From Ensifer aridi (GTDB taxonomy: Bacteria > Pseudomonadota > Alphaproteobacteria > Rhizobiales > Rhizobiaceae): a stretch of 64,000 bases of DNA. Under the pieces are notes generated by a model. That model searched no databases. It was not told the DNA's origin and saw only the letters and a program-made list of their open reading frames with translations. The stretch covers positions 248,001 through 312,000 of the forward strand of contig NZ_LUAV01000038.1 of assembly GCF_002078505.1 (NCBI RefSeq). Direction: 5' to 3'. Of this stretch, positions 1 to 9,182 are shown piece after piece (position 1 is the stretch's first letter; every line of letters begins with the position of its first letter). The translations under genes and the position numbers were made by a program.

Positions 1-40
1 TTCGGTCTCGGGCCGAAAGCGTCTATTCTCTAAGAACTTG

Positions 41-73
41 AGCGGGAGGAAACGGAACCGCTCTCCTCCCGCT
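41..73 (-). terminator. Inverted repeat downstream of thuB, possible terminator
   Basis: A 10-bp perfect stem (AGCGGGAGGA at 41-50 pairs with 64-73) closes a 13-nt loop just beyond the end of the thu operon. No strong T-run follows on either strand, so this is at best a weak intrinsic terminator or a 3' RNA-protecting hairpin. Confidence 0.35.
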
Positions 74-143
74 TAAAGGACGCTGCCTCCGTAAAGACGC
101 GAGCGTCGCTCTTTGATGACCCGCCTGAAAAGCGCTTGCTGGG

Positions 144-1226
144 CTATCCCGCCGCCCGCTCTTCTTGTGGCGCCTCCGTGTCCGGGACCCCGAGTTCGCG
201 ACGTTCGCGTTCGGTTTCGATCGCGAGGTCGAGCACCTTCTGCAGGTCGGCGGCATGGCGGAAGCCGGGCTCGGCGGCGTGGCCAGCCCTCACCGCCTCG
301 ACGAAGCGCTGGTAGTTGGTCGGTACTGTGCCGGCATCAACCGTCCGCCATTTGGCCTTTTCGACATCAGGCCCCAGGCAGGCGCGCAGGCTGGAGCCGT
401 CCGGAGTATGGATCACTTCCAAGGCTCCCTTGTCGCCATGGAGACGCAGCCGCAATTCGTTGAGATGTCCGGTCGCCCACCGGCTCGCATGAATGACGCC
501 CATTGCGCCGTTTTCGAATTCCGCCGTCATCGCGAAGCTGTCATTGGCATCGAGATCGTACTCGCCGATCCGGTTACCGGGCGCCTTGTCGAAGGCTTTG
601 AGGCGAGCGAACACCCGTTCCACCGAACTGGCGGCGCCGTAGCCGGCGAAGTCGAGAATGTGGATGCCGACATCCCCGAGCACGCCGTTCGAGCCGTGCT
701 TCGTCGACAGGCGCCAGAGCCATTTCGATTCGCTTGCCCAGTCGCCCCAGGCCCTCGACACCAGCCAGCTCTGGAGATAGGAGGCCTCGATATGGCGCAC
801 CCGGCCAATCTGGTCAGTGAGCACGAGTTCGCGCGCCTTCTGCAGCGGTGCGACATTGCGATAGGTCAGATTGACCATGGTGATGAGGCCGGCGCGCTCG
901 GCCGCGGCTGCCATCTCGGCGGCCTTCTCGTAGTTTTCCGCCAGCGGCTTTTCGCACAGCACATGCTTGCCGGCAGCAATGAGAGCCAGCGTCGTCGGGT
1001 GATGCGCCTTGTCGGGCGTCACGTTCGTCGCCGCGTCGAACTTTCCCCAGGCGATCGCCTCGTCGAGCGACGCGAAGGTGTGCTCGATGCCGTGCTGGGC
1101 TGCGAAGACCTTGGCGCGGGTGGGGTCGACATCGACGGCGCCGACCATTTCGACGCCTTCGATCTCAGCAAAAGCTTTCGCATGGCTGTTGGCCATGCCG
1201 CCGGTTCCGAGAATGAGCAAACGCAT
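144..1226 (-). CDS. thuB: ThuB, GFO/IDH/MocA-family NAD(P)-dependent oxidoreductase
   Basis: This is a 360-aa cytoplasmic dehydrogenase. The N-terminus has a Rossmann fold (GTGGMANSH, residues 7-15), followed by the family motif CEKPLAENYEKA around residue 91, where the lysine is the usual active-site residue, and a C-terminal substrate domain. It is the last gene of the thu operon, 9 bp after thuA. In rhizobia ThuA and ThuB together are known to convert trehalose, maltitol and sucrose isomers to 3-keto derivatives, and the same role is inferred here from the full operon context. The start ATG at 1226 gives the canonical beta-strand directly at the N-terminus (MRLLILGTGG). Confidence 0.9.
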   Translation of the reverse strand: MRLLILGTGGMANSHAKAFAEIEGVEMVGAVDVDPTRAKVFAAQHGIEHTFASLDEAIAWGKFDAATNVTPDKAHHPTTLALIAAGKHVLCEKPLAENYEKAAEMAAAAERAGLITMVNLTYRNVAPLQKARELVLTDQIGRVRHIEASYLQSWLVSRAWGDWASESKWLWRLSTKHGSNGVLGDVGIHILDFAGYGAASSVERVFARLKAFDKAPGNRIGEYDLDANDSFAMTAEFENGAMGVIHASRWATGHLNELRLRLHGDKGALEVIHTPDGSSLRACLGPDVEKAKWRTVDAGTVPTNYQRFVEAVRAGHAAEPGFRHAADLQKVLDLAIETERERRELGVPDTEAPQEERAAG

Positions 1227-1235
1227 GGCAATCCC

Positions 1236-2027
1236 TCATCTATATCCAGCTTCGCCGGCCCGGTGCAGTTTCGGGCCACGCTCGACGATCGGCTCCAGCG
1301 CCTTCTCCACCGGCACGTTCGGCGCCTCATGGATCGCCCGGTAGGTGCCCTGCGGGTTATGTGCCCATTTCACCGCGTTGCGCAGGACGTGGTGCACCGT
1401 CGCGTCGTGATAGGTCGGATAGGTTTCGTGGCCGGGGCGGAAGTAGAAGATATTGCCGGCGCCGCGCCGCCAGGTAAGCCCGGAGCGAAACACCTCGCCG
1501 CCGGCAAACCACGAAATGAAGACCGTCTCCAGCGGCTCCGGCACGGAGAATTGTTCGCCATACATCTCCTCGTGCTCGATGACGAAATGCTCGCCGAGAC
1601 CCTCGGCGATCGGGTGGCGCGGATTGACGACCCAGACGCGTTCACGCTCGCCCGCCTCGCGCCACTTTAGCGCGCAGGGCGTGCCCATCAGGCGCTTGAA
1701 CACTTTGGAGAAATGGCCGGAATGGAGGACGATCAGCCCCATGCCTTCCCACACACGTTTGGCGACACGTTCGACGATCTCATCGGCGACGGCACCGTGG
1801 TCCTTGTGGCCCCACCATAGGAGCACGTCGGCGGAGGCCAGCCGCTCCTCCGTCAGTCCGTGCTCCGGCTCCTGCAAGGTGGCAGTTGTCGCCTTGATTG
1901 CGGGATCGGCATTGATCGCGTTGGCGATCGTGTTGTGCATGCCGTCCGGATAGATCTCCCGAACCACTGCATTCGTTTGTTCGTGGATGTTCTCGCCCCA
2001 CACGATAGCGTTGATAGGCACGGTCAT
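1236..2027 (-). CDS. thuA: ThuA, trehalose utilisation protein (ThuA domain)
   Basis: The 263-aa protein is a single ThuA domain (class I glutamine-amidotransferase-like fold): MTVPINAIVWGENIHEQTN at the N-terminus, ADVLLWWGHKDHGAV near 90 and HSGHFSKVFKRLMG near 125. It pairs with ThuB in forming 3-keto-disaccharides after uptake. GAGGAG lies 6 nt before the ATG. A 226-bp spacer separates it from thuK, unusual in an otherwise tight operon, so thuAB may be partly independent in expression or stability. The function is assigned by family and by the operon; the exact sugar is not visible in the sequence. Confidence 0.92.
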   Translation of the reverse strand: MTVPINAIVWGENIHEQTNAVVREIYPDGMHNTIANAINADPAIKATTATLQEPEHGLTEERLASADVLLWWGHKDHGAVADEIVERVAKRVWEGMGLIVLHSGHFSKVFKRLMGTPCALKWREAGERERVWVVNPRHPIAEGLGEHFVIEHEEMYGEQFSVPEPLETVFISWFAGGEVFRSGLTWRRGAGNIFYFRPGHETYPTYHDATVHHVLRNAVKWAHNPQGTYRAIHEAPNVPVEKALEPIVERGPKLHRAGEAGYR

Positions 2028-2253
2028 TTCTCCTCGTGATTAAGCGCACCCGCCAGCGGGGTGCCTGATGTCCGTTGCTTGAAGTGTTGGCGCGGATTAA
2101 GGCCGGGACAACCACGCGGGTCCCCGCCCTTTCCTGCCCTAACGTTTAAGTCCTTGGAATGATCCGAAATCCTCCGGATCAGGCATTATCGTCAGGCCTT
2201 GTCGCGGCCGGAGGCGCCGTCGGCGCGGATGGGCAAATCGCAAATGATTTGAT
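2028..2253 (-). other. thuK-thuA spacer with two small hairpins
   Basis: No coding potential is apparent. Two inverted repeats lie here: GATCCG 2161-2166 with CGGATC 2175-2180, and GCACCC 2046-2051 with GGGTGC 2059-2064, the second ending about 18 bp before the thuA ribosome-binding site. They could be mRNA-processing or stability elements between the transporter genes and the catabolic genes. No clear promoter was found. Confidence 0.4.
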
Positions 2254-3282
2254 CTAGGCCGCACCCCGCATTTCCACGCGCCCGATCGCTCGGCCCCCTG
2301 CGTCGAAGCGGTGAACCTGGCCGGCGGCCGGCGAAAGTCTCAGCGTCTGTCCCGGTTGGTGCCTGGAGATGCCCCCCTCGCGGACGATCACCGGCTCGCC
2401 GGCACCTATATCGAGATAGACATAGCTGTCGGAACCGAGCATCTCGGAATGGATGACGGTCCCGCTCCACTCTCCTCCCTCCTCGACGATCTCCAGATGC
2501 TCCGCCCGGACGCCGATTGTCTCGGCCTTGTAAGGCTCGGCAAACGGCCCGGGGAGGAAATTCATTTTTGGCGAGCCGATGAAGCCGGCAACGAAGATCG
2601 AGTTCGGCTTCTCGTAAAGCTCCAGCGGCGTGCCGATCTGCTCGACGAGCCCGTCCCTCAGGACACAGATCCGGTCGGCGAGCGTCATCGCCTCGACCTG
2701 GTCATGGGTGACGTAGATCATCGTCGTCTTGTGCATGCTGCGGTGAAGCTTGGCGATTTCGAGGCGGGTAGCTACGCGCAGCGCCGCGTCGAGATTGGAA
2801 AGCGGCTCGTCGAAGAGGAAGACCTTCGGATCGCGCACGATCGCCCGGCCGATCGCCACGCGCTGGCGCTGGCCGCCCGAGAGCTGGCGCGGCAGGCGCT
2901 CAAGATAAGGCGTAAGCTGCAGCATTTCCGCCGCCGCCTCCACACGCTTCCTGCATTGCTCCTTGTCCTTGCCGGCAAGCTGCATGCCGAAGGCCATATT
3001 CTCGAAAACGGTCATATGCGGATAGAGCGCATAGGACTGGAAGACCATGGCGATGCCGCGTTTCGACGGTACGAGATGGTTGACGACCTTGCCGTCGAAG
3101 GAAAGCGTGCCCGAGGTGATCTCCTCCAACCCCGCGATCAGCCGCAGCAGGGTCGACTTGCCGCAGCCGGAGGGGCCGACGAAGACCATGAACTCACCCG
3201 CCCGGATGTCCATGCTGACACCCTTGATGACGTCGAAGGCGCCGAAGGACTTGCGGATATCGCGCAATTGCAGCTCTGCCAT
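2254..3282 (-). CDS. thuK: ThuK, ABC transporter ATP-binding protein (MalK/UgpC type)
   Basis: A 342-aa ATPase that energises the ThuEFG disaccharide importer. It has Walker A GPSGCGKST (36-44), signature LSGGQRQRVAIGRA (about 133-146), Walker B VFLFDEPLSNLDA and the H-loop YVTHDQVEAMT. The last third is a MalK-type regulatory/TOBE region (GVRAEHLEI). GGAGAGGAAA precedes the ATG and thuG ends 9 bp upstream. MalK-type ATPases can be shared between CUT1 systems, and the window holds a second one at 53160-54236. Confidence 0.93.
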   Translation of the reverse strand: MAELQLRDIRKSFGAFDVIKGVSMDIRAGEFMVFVGPSGCGKSTLLRLIAGLEEITSGTLSFDGKVVNHLVPSKRGIAMVFQSYALYPHMTVFENMAFGMQLAGKDKEQCRKRVEAAAEMLQLTPYLERLPRQLSGGQRQRVAIGRAIVRDPKVFLFDEPLSNLDAALRVATRLEIAKLHRSMHKTTMIYVTHDQVEAMTLADRICVLRDGLVEQIGTPLELYEKPNSIFVAGFIGSPKMNFLPGPFAEPYKAETIGVRAEHLEIVEEGGEWSGTVIHSEMLGSDSYVYLDIGAGEPVIVREGGISRHQPGQTLRLSPAAGQVHRFDAGGRAIGRVEMRGAA

Positions 3283-3291
3283 TTTCCTCTC

Positions 3292-4121
<830 letters not shown>

Positions 4122-4122
<1 letters not shown>

Positions 4123-5102
4123 CAGCGTTCTCCTTCGAAATTGACGCGGCCGAACCACATGTAGAGAACGGTGATCGCCGCGATGATGAGAAAGAGCATG
4201 GTCGAGGCGGCCGCCCCATAGGCGAACTTGTCGAAATCGAAGAGGTTTTCGCGCGCCAGCACCGACATCGTCTTCGTCTGGACGTTGTTGGGAGTAAGCA
4301 CGTAGATCAGGTCGAAGATGCGCAACGCATCGAGCATGCGGAAGATGACGGCCACCATCAGCGCCGGCCGGATCAGCGGCAGCGTCACCCGCCAGAAGAC
4401 GCGGACCGGGTGAACGCCGTCGATCTTCGCCGCTTCATAGATATCACCCGGCACCATCTGCAGACCGGCGAGGATCAGGAGCGCCATGAACGGCGTCGTC
4501 TTCCACACATCGACGATCAGGACCGCAAGCATCGCCGTGTCGGGATTCGCGGTCCAGGCGATTTTCTGGCTGATCAGTCCGAGGCCGAGCAATATATCGT
4601 TGAGGATGCCGAACTGGTCGTTGAGCATCCAGGCCCACATCTTGGCCGAAACGATCGTCGGGATCGCCCAGGGGATGAGGATCGCGGCGCGGACGAGACC
4701 GCGGCCCGGGAAGTGCGCGTTCAGCACCAGCGCCACGACGAGCCCCAGCACCGTCTCGATGCTGACCGAAACAAGGGTGAATTTCAGCGTGTTCCAGACC
4801 GCGTTCCACCAGGTGGGATCCGCGAGCAGGCCCCTAAAGATCGTGCGGCCGCTCTTCAGCGTGATCCAGGAGAGATAATTGTTGAAGCCGATGAACTCTG
4901 CGCCGGCCAGATTCGTGAGCGACGCATTGGTGAAGCTGAAATAGATGGTCCTGACGAGCGGCCAGCCCGCGACGAACGCCAACACGAGAAGCGTCGGCGC
5001 CAGGAACACCCAGGCCGAGCGGACACGCTGCGCCCGCAAATCCGAACTGATGTGACTGCGCGCAAGCGCGGGCGGCGGATCCGCGACGGTAAGATCGGTC
5101 AT
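4122..5102 (-). CDS. thuF: ThuF, ABC sugar permease (MalF type)
   Basis: A 326-aa inner-membrane permease with six predicted transmembrane segments (first WVFLAPTLLVLAFVAGWPLV) and the EAA motif YEAAKIDGVHPVRVFWRVTLP. The start is taken at ATG 5102 (MTDLTVAD). A TTG 36 bp upstream would extend it, but the ATG has a better ribosome-binding site (AAAGGTGAG). It is separated from thuE by 145 bp containing a hairpin, while thuF and thuG overlap by one base. Confidence 0.92.
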
Positions 5103-5155
5103 GACTTGGCTCACCTTTGCCGTTCGGCTTTCGCCCAAGAGGTTCGTAAGGAGAG

Positions 5156-5186
5156 GAGGATGGCGGCGGGAGGGGCCCCCATCCTC
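5156..5186 (-). other. Hairpin between thuE and thuF
   Basis: GAGGATGG at 5156-5163 pairs perfectly with CCATCCTC at 5179-5186; the loop also contains a GGGG/CCCC pairing that extends the structure. It lies directly downstream of the binding-protein gene. Such hairpins commonly protect the upstream message or attenuate the permease genes, so that binding protein is made in excess. That role is inferred. Confidence 0.55.
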
Positions 5187-5247
5187 GGCGACGCTGCAAG
5201 CGAGAAGGGAAGTGCGTAATTTCGAGCCCCTTCGCGCCCCGGGAGGG

Positions 5248-6510
5248 TTACCAGCTATCGCCTTTGAGCTCCGTCAGTTCGACTTCGAGCAGTTCGAGAT
5301 TTTCGGCAGCGGTACCGTCGCCGGAGAGCGTGTTGTGAACGGCGCTCCAGAACTTCGAGGAGACCTCGTTGTATTTGACCTTGGCCACCGCCGACGGGCG
5401 CGGCACGGCGCTTTGGAAGATCGGCTTCCAGCTGGGCATGAACGGCTGCGCGGCGGCGATCTCGGCATCGTCATAGAGCGCAGCGAGCGTCGGAAGTTGC
5501 GAGAGCTGCAGCGCTCGCTGCTTCTGCACTTCCTTGGAGGAGAGGAACTTTACCAGCTCGATCGCCGCTTCCTGCTCGTCGGAATATTTCGACACGGCTA
5601 GATTCCAGCCGCCGAGCGTCGATGACGGCTTCTCGCCCTCGCTCGCGGTCGGAAGCGGTGCGACATCGAACTTGCCCTTGACGGCGCTGTCGTCGCCGTT
5701 TCCGAGCGCATAGGCATAGGGCCAGTTGCGCATGAAGACCGCATTGCCGGTCTGCCAGACGCCGCGCGATTCTTCTTCCTGGTAGGCAAGCACGCCCTCC
5801 GGAGCGATCGTGCCGATCCATTCCTTGACCCGATCGATGGCGGCGGCCGCCTTCTCGTTGTTGACGGAGATCGTCCCGTCCGGCTCGACGATCTGCCCGC
5901 CGCCGGAGGATTTGATCCATTCGAGCGCGTTGCAGGTCAGCCCCTCATAGGCGTTTGCCTGGAAGACAAAGCCCCAGATGTCGGCATTGCCGGCAGCGCG
6001 CTCCTTCTCCTGGATCTCCTTGGCGGTCGCCGCCAGTTCGTCCCAGGTCTTGGGAGCGGTCTTGCTGTATTTCTCAAGGAGGTCCTTGCGATAGTAGAGC
6101 GCCGGAGCGTCGGTGAAGAGCGGCAGAGCAACGAGGCGGCCATTGACCGTCTGCGACTGGATGATCGAGGGGAAGTAATCGCCGACCACATCCTTGGCCG
6201 CTTCCGTCAGGTCGACGAACTGGTCGGCGAGCTGCGGTGCCCAGATGACATCCGTCTGATAGACGTCGACATCCTTGTTTTCGGCCGCCAGCCATAGACG
6301 ATACTGGCTGAATTGCTCGCTCGACGACGGCGGCATGGTGACAAGGTTGACCTTGTGCCCAGTCTGCTTCTCGAAGAGATCGAGCTGCTCGCGCATGAAA
6401 TGCACGTTTTTGCCGGTGGTATTGGCCGCAAGCGAAAGTTCCGCGGCGACGGCAAGATCGACGGCGCCAAGAGCGGCGCAAAAAGTTAAGGTCCTCAGAA
6501 GCATTGTCAT
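5248..6510 (-). CDS. thuE: ThuE, periplasmic trehalose/disaccharide-binding protein
   Basis: A 420-aa extracellular solute-binding protein of family 1 (MalE-like). A Sec signal peptide is visible (MTMLLRTLTFCAALGAVDLA, cleavage expected after AVAA around residue 22), followed by a mature domain with FEKQTGHKVNLV and a hinge-region TLGGWNLAV. It is the first gene of thuEFGKAB. The ATG at 6510 has GGAGGAG 9 nt upstream; an in-frame ATG two codons later is also possible. Ligand range (trehalose, maltitol, sucrose isomers) is known for the rhizobial orthologue and inferred here. Confidence 0.92.
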   Translation of the reverse strand: MTMLLRTLTFCAALGAVDLAVAAELSLAANTTGKNVHFMREQLDLFEKQTGHKVNLVTMPPSSSEQFSQYRLWLAAENKDVDVYQTDVIWAPQLADQFVDLTEAAKDVVGDYFPSIIQSQTVNGRLVALPLFTDAPALYYRKDLLEKYSKTAPKTWDELAATAKEIQEKERAAGNADIWGFVFQANAYEGLTCNALEWIKSSGGGQIVEPDGTISVNNEKAAAAIDRVKEWIGTIAPEGVLAYQEEESRGVWQTGNAVFMRNWPYAYALGNGDDSAVKGKFDVAPLPTASEGEKPSSTLGGWNLAVSKYSDEQEAAIELVKFLSSKEVQKQRALQLSQLPTLAALYDDAEIAAAQPFMPSWKPIFQSAVPRPSAVAKVKYNEVSSKFWSAVHNTLSGDGTAAENLELLEVELTELKGDSW

Positions 6511-6874
6511 GTCCGGTGGCTCCTCCAAAATCCCCCACCGCTCGAAGGCTCCTCAGCAATTCGAAAGCGGTTTGGCTGGAAAAACCTGTCAGAAGCCCCA
6601 GATATTGTCAATACGCGCAAAATGGCGACCCGCAGCCTCGTTTATTTGCTGAATTTTTATCGCGTATTCATGCACTTACGATGTTCACAACTCTCCCTCG
6701 ACATTTTGCCGGCAGTCGCTTGTGCGGCGTGTACTGCAGATAAATTTAAAACGATTTGGCTGGATCGCCACCGGCACAAGCCAACGGGCTGAGCGCCGCA
6801 GCGCGCCGGTTGTTCCTCAGGGCAAAGCCGTATATTCGTCATTCGGCAACGGGGTTATGGGAATAAATAGGCGC
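6511..6874. promoter_or_regulatory. thuE-thuR divergent control region
   Basis: This 364-bp region is noticeably AT-richer than the flanking genes and shows no convincing gene. It must carry the promoters of thuE and thuR. Besides the thuE promoter, a CG-centred AAAACGATTT lies at 6748-6757, which resembles a LacI-family half-symmetric operator close to thuR. Neither operator is proven. Confidence 0.5.
6583..6611 (-). promoter_or_regulatory. Predicted thuE promoter
   Basis: On the minus strand TTGACA (6611-6606), a 17-bp spacer and CAGGTT (6588-6583) match the rhizobial sigma-70 pattern, placing the transcript start near 6576, about 65 nt before thuE. A CG-centred, partly symmetric stretch (TTGTCAATACGCGCAA, 6605-6620) overlaps the -35 and could be a ThuR operator. 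Confidence 0.45.
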
Positions 6875-7894
6875 ATGAAGCTCAAGGAGTTCGCCCGCCA
6901 GCTGGGCCTTTCGCCAACGACGGTCAGCCGCGCCCTGAGCGGCTATCCCGAGGTCAGCGAGAAGACCCGCAAGCGCGTCGCCGAGGAGGCCGTCCGGCTC
7001 GGCTACCGACCCAATATCAATGCGGTGCGCCTGGTCACCGGCCGCGCTGGTGCCATCGGCGTCGTGATGGGCCGGACCGGCGAATTCCATTTTGCCGAAT
7101 TCATGAGTGGCATGGCGGAGCGGCTCGACGGGGAAGACATCGACATCCTCGTCAGTCCGACGACGGATCGCGATTCAAGCGACCAGGTTCCGCTCTATAG
7201 CCGCCTTGCGACCAGCGGTCGGGTCGATGCCGTGATCGTCCACTCGCCGAAGCCGAACGACGAGCGCATCGCGCTCCTGCACGAGCTCGGCTTTCCCTTC
7301 CTGCTTCACGGCCGCTCCGAGACTGACGTGCCGCATGCTTGGCTCGACATCGACAACGAGGGCGCCGTCCGGCGTGCGACCTCTCACCTGCTCGACCTCG
7401 GCCACAAGCGCATTGCGATGATCAACGGCCCGGCCGGCAGGACCTTTTCCCTCCATCGCGACAAAGGCTACCGCGACGCGCTCCAGGAGCGCGGCATTCC
7501 CTTCGATCCGCGTCTCGTTACCCACGGCCATTTCACCGACGAGCTCGGTTTTCGCTTTGCCCGGTCGTTCCTCGAGCAGTCGCCGCGGCCTACGGCCTTC
7601 GTTGCCGGCTCGATGATGACGGCGCTTGGGGTCTATCGCGCCGTGCGCTCCCGCGGGCTTGTCGTCGGGCGGGATATCTCCGTGATCGCCCACGACGACG
7701 TCTTTCCGTACCTGACGGCCGAGAACATGGTCCCTTCCCTTTCGGCAACTCGCTCCTCCATGCGGGCGGCCGGGGCACGATCGGCGGATCTCGTGCTGCA
7801 ATTGCTCTCGGGACGGCCAGCGACGGAGATTCACGAACTCTGGCCGGTCGAGCTGATCCTCCGCGAATCGACCGGCCCGGCGCCCGAAGCGTGA
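6875..7894 (+). CDS. thuR: ThuR, LacI-family transcriptional regulator
   Basis: A 339-aa regulator. The N-terminal LacI helix-turn-helix is complete (MKLKEFARQLGLSPTTVSRA, then SGYPEVSEKTRKRV), followed by the periplasmic-binding-like effector domain from about residue 60 (GAIGVVMGRTGEFHFAEFM). It is divergent from thuEFGKAB and is expected to repress that operon until a disaccharide is present. I start at ATG 6875 because LacI proteins begin right at the HTH; an in-frame ATG at 6857 would add six residues (MGINRR). Confidence 0.88.
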   Translation: MKLKEFARQLGLSPTTVSRALSGYPEVSEKTRKRVAEEAVRLGYRPNINAVRLVTGRAGAIGVVMGRTGEFHFAEFMSGMAERLDGEDIDILVSPTTDRDSSDQVPLYSRLATSGRVDAVIVHSPKPNDERIALLHELGFPFLLHGRSETDVPHAWLDIDNEGAVRRATSHLLDLGHKRIAMINGPAGRTFSLHRDKGYRDALQERGIPFDPRLVTHGHFTDELGFRFARSFLEQSPRPTAFVAGSMMTALGVYRAVRSRGLVVGRDISVIAHDDVFPYLTAENMVPSLSATRSSMRAAGARSADLVLQLLSGRPATEIHELWPVELILRESTGPAPEA

Positions 7895-8085
7895 GCGACG
7901 ATTTCAAATAGAATGCCGCAGCCGGCGACTTATCTTCAGCCCGTCCAGCACGTCGGGGCCGAGTAGGTGAAAGCACTCGCCGCGCAGAATCGTCGACCTC
8001 GAACACGATCAAGGTCGCGGAAAGTCGTAGTCTCGGCCATGATGGTGCCGACCGATTTCTTCCGCCCCTCTCCTCGTGCACCTTC

Positions 8086-9102
8086 ATGCTCTTCGTACCG
8101 CTCCCCTTCGTCGTCGCCATCCTTCTCCTCGTTCTCTTCGCCGCCGTCGCGAGGCGGGACGACGAGGCACCGCGGAACCTGCCGTTTCTCGCATTGATTC
8201 TGGTCAGTGTGCTGCAATCATTACTGTCCGGGCTTCGCTGGGGCTATGGGATGCAGGGCGTCATGTTCATCGCACCTATCGGCGCGGCCATCGTGCCGCC
8301 GCTTGCCTATTGCGGCGTATCCCGGCTGATGCGCACGAGCCGCTTAGCAACGCTCCTGCGCATCGGCCTGCATGGCGCGCCGGCTGTCGTCATTGTCCTG
8401 CTGGTGGCGCTGTGGCGGGACGCCATCGATGTGGCGCTCGTCCTGATCTTCGTCGGCTATGCGGTTGCGATCCTTCTTCTCATGCGGCCGGGGACCGATG
8501 CGCTTCGACTGGCGACCTTCGAGAACGCAGTGCCCGCCTATCGCGCAATTCTTTTCGCGGCTTTCGCCCTGCTCTTGTCAGCAGCGCTCGATACCTTCGT
8601 CTTTCTCGATCTGGCCTGGACCCAAGGCAGATATGCGTTGGTGATGATCACCGTCGGAAACCTCGCGGCACTGATCATCCTGTCGATCGCCGGCGCGGTG
8701 GCGAGCCGCAGTCGCACGCCTCTGGAGGTCGTCGAACCGACTCCGGAGCCCGACGTGGCCGAGGACAAGGAAACGATGATCGCCATTCAGAGGCTGATGG
8801 AAACGAGGCGCATCTATCGCGATATGGACCTTAACCTCGATCGACTCGCCCGTAAGGCCGGCATTCCGACCCGGCAGATCTCTGCGGCGATCAACCGGAC
8901 GACGGCCAAGAACGTCTCGCAATATGTGAACGAGTTCCGCATAGCGGAGGCGTGCCGCCTGCTTGCAGAGACGGAAAAATCCGTGACGGAGATCATGTTC
9001 GAGGTGGGATTCCAGACCAAATCCAACTTCAATCGCGAGTTCCGCCGCGTCACGGATATGGCGCCGCTCCAGTGGCGGGAAAAGAACGAGCAGCCCGCCT
9101 GA
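8086..9102 (+). CDS. Membrane-anchored AraC-type regulator (7 TM + HTH)
   Basis: The 338-aa protein begins with about seven hydrophobic helices (residues 1-210; first FVVAILLLVLFAAVA, last ALIILSIAGAVA), followed by a short acidic linker (VVEPTPEPDVAEDKE). It ends in a complete AraC HTH domain (DLNLDRLARKAGIPTRQISA and VTEIMFEVGFQTKSNFNREF). It therefore should sit in the inner membrane and bind DNA from there. It directly precedes, on the same strand, a HlyD/ABC export operon, which is the obvious candidate target. The signal sensed is unknown, and the start has no clear ribosome-binding site. Confidence 0.8.
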   Translation: MLFVPLPFVVAILLLVLFAAVARRDDEAPRNLPFLALILVSVLQSLLSGLRWGYGMQGVMFIAPIGAAIVPPLAYCGVSRLMRTSRLATLLRIGLHGAPAVVIVLLVALWRDAIDVALVLIFVGYAVAILLLMRPGTDALRLATFENAVPAYRAILFAAFALLLSAALDTFVFLDLAWTQGRYALVMITVGNLAALIILSIAGAVASRSRTPLEVVEPTPEPDVAEDKETMIAIQRLMETRRIYRDMDLNLDRLARKAGIPTRQISAAINRTTAKNVSQYVNEFRIAEACRLLAETEKSVTEIMFEVGFQTKSNFNREFRRVTDMAPLQWREKNEQPA

Positions 9103-9182
9103 AATGGTACGAAATCGCGATCGAGCACGTTCTAAAACCTGTAAGAGGTCGCGTTTCCGGCGTGTCCGGCCATGCTGTCGGC

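Noticed and set aside
165..1670. A 501-codon plus-strand frame opposite thuB and thuA
   Set aside because: Antisense shadow of two clear genes; no domain and no ribosome-binding site.
8952..9182. Longer start for the HlyD-type adaptor, overlapping the AraC gene
   Set aside because: The translated part is the AraC coding sequence in another frame; the protein-like sequence starts at ATG 9183.
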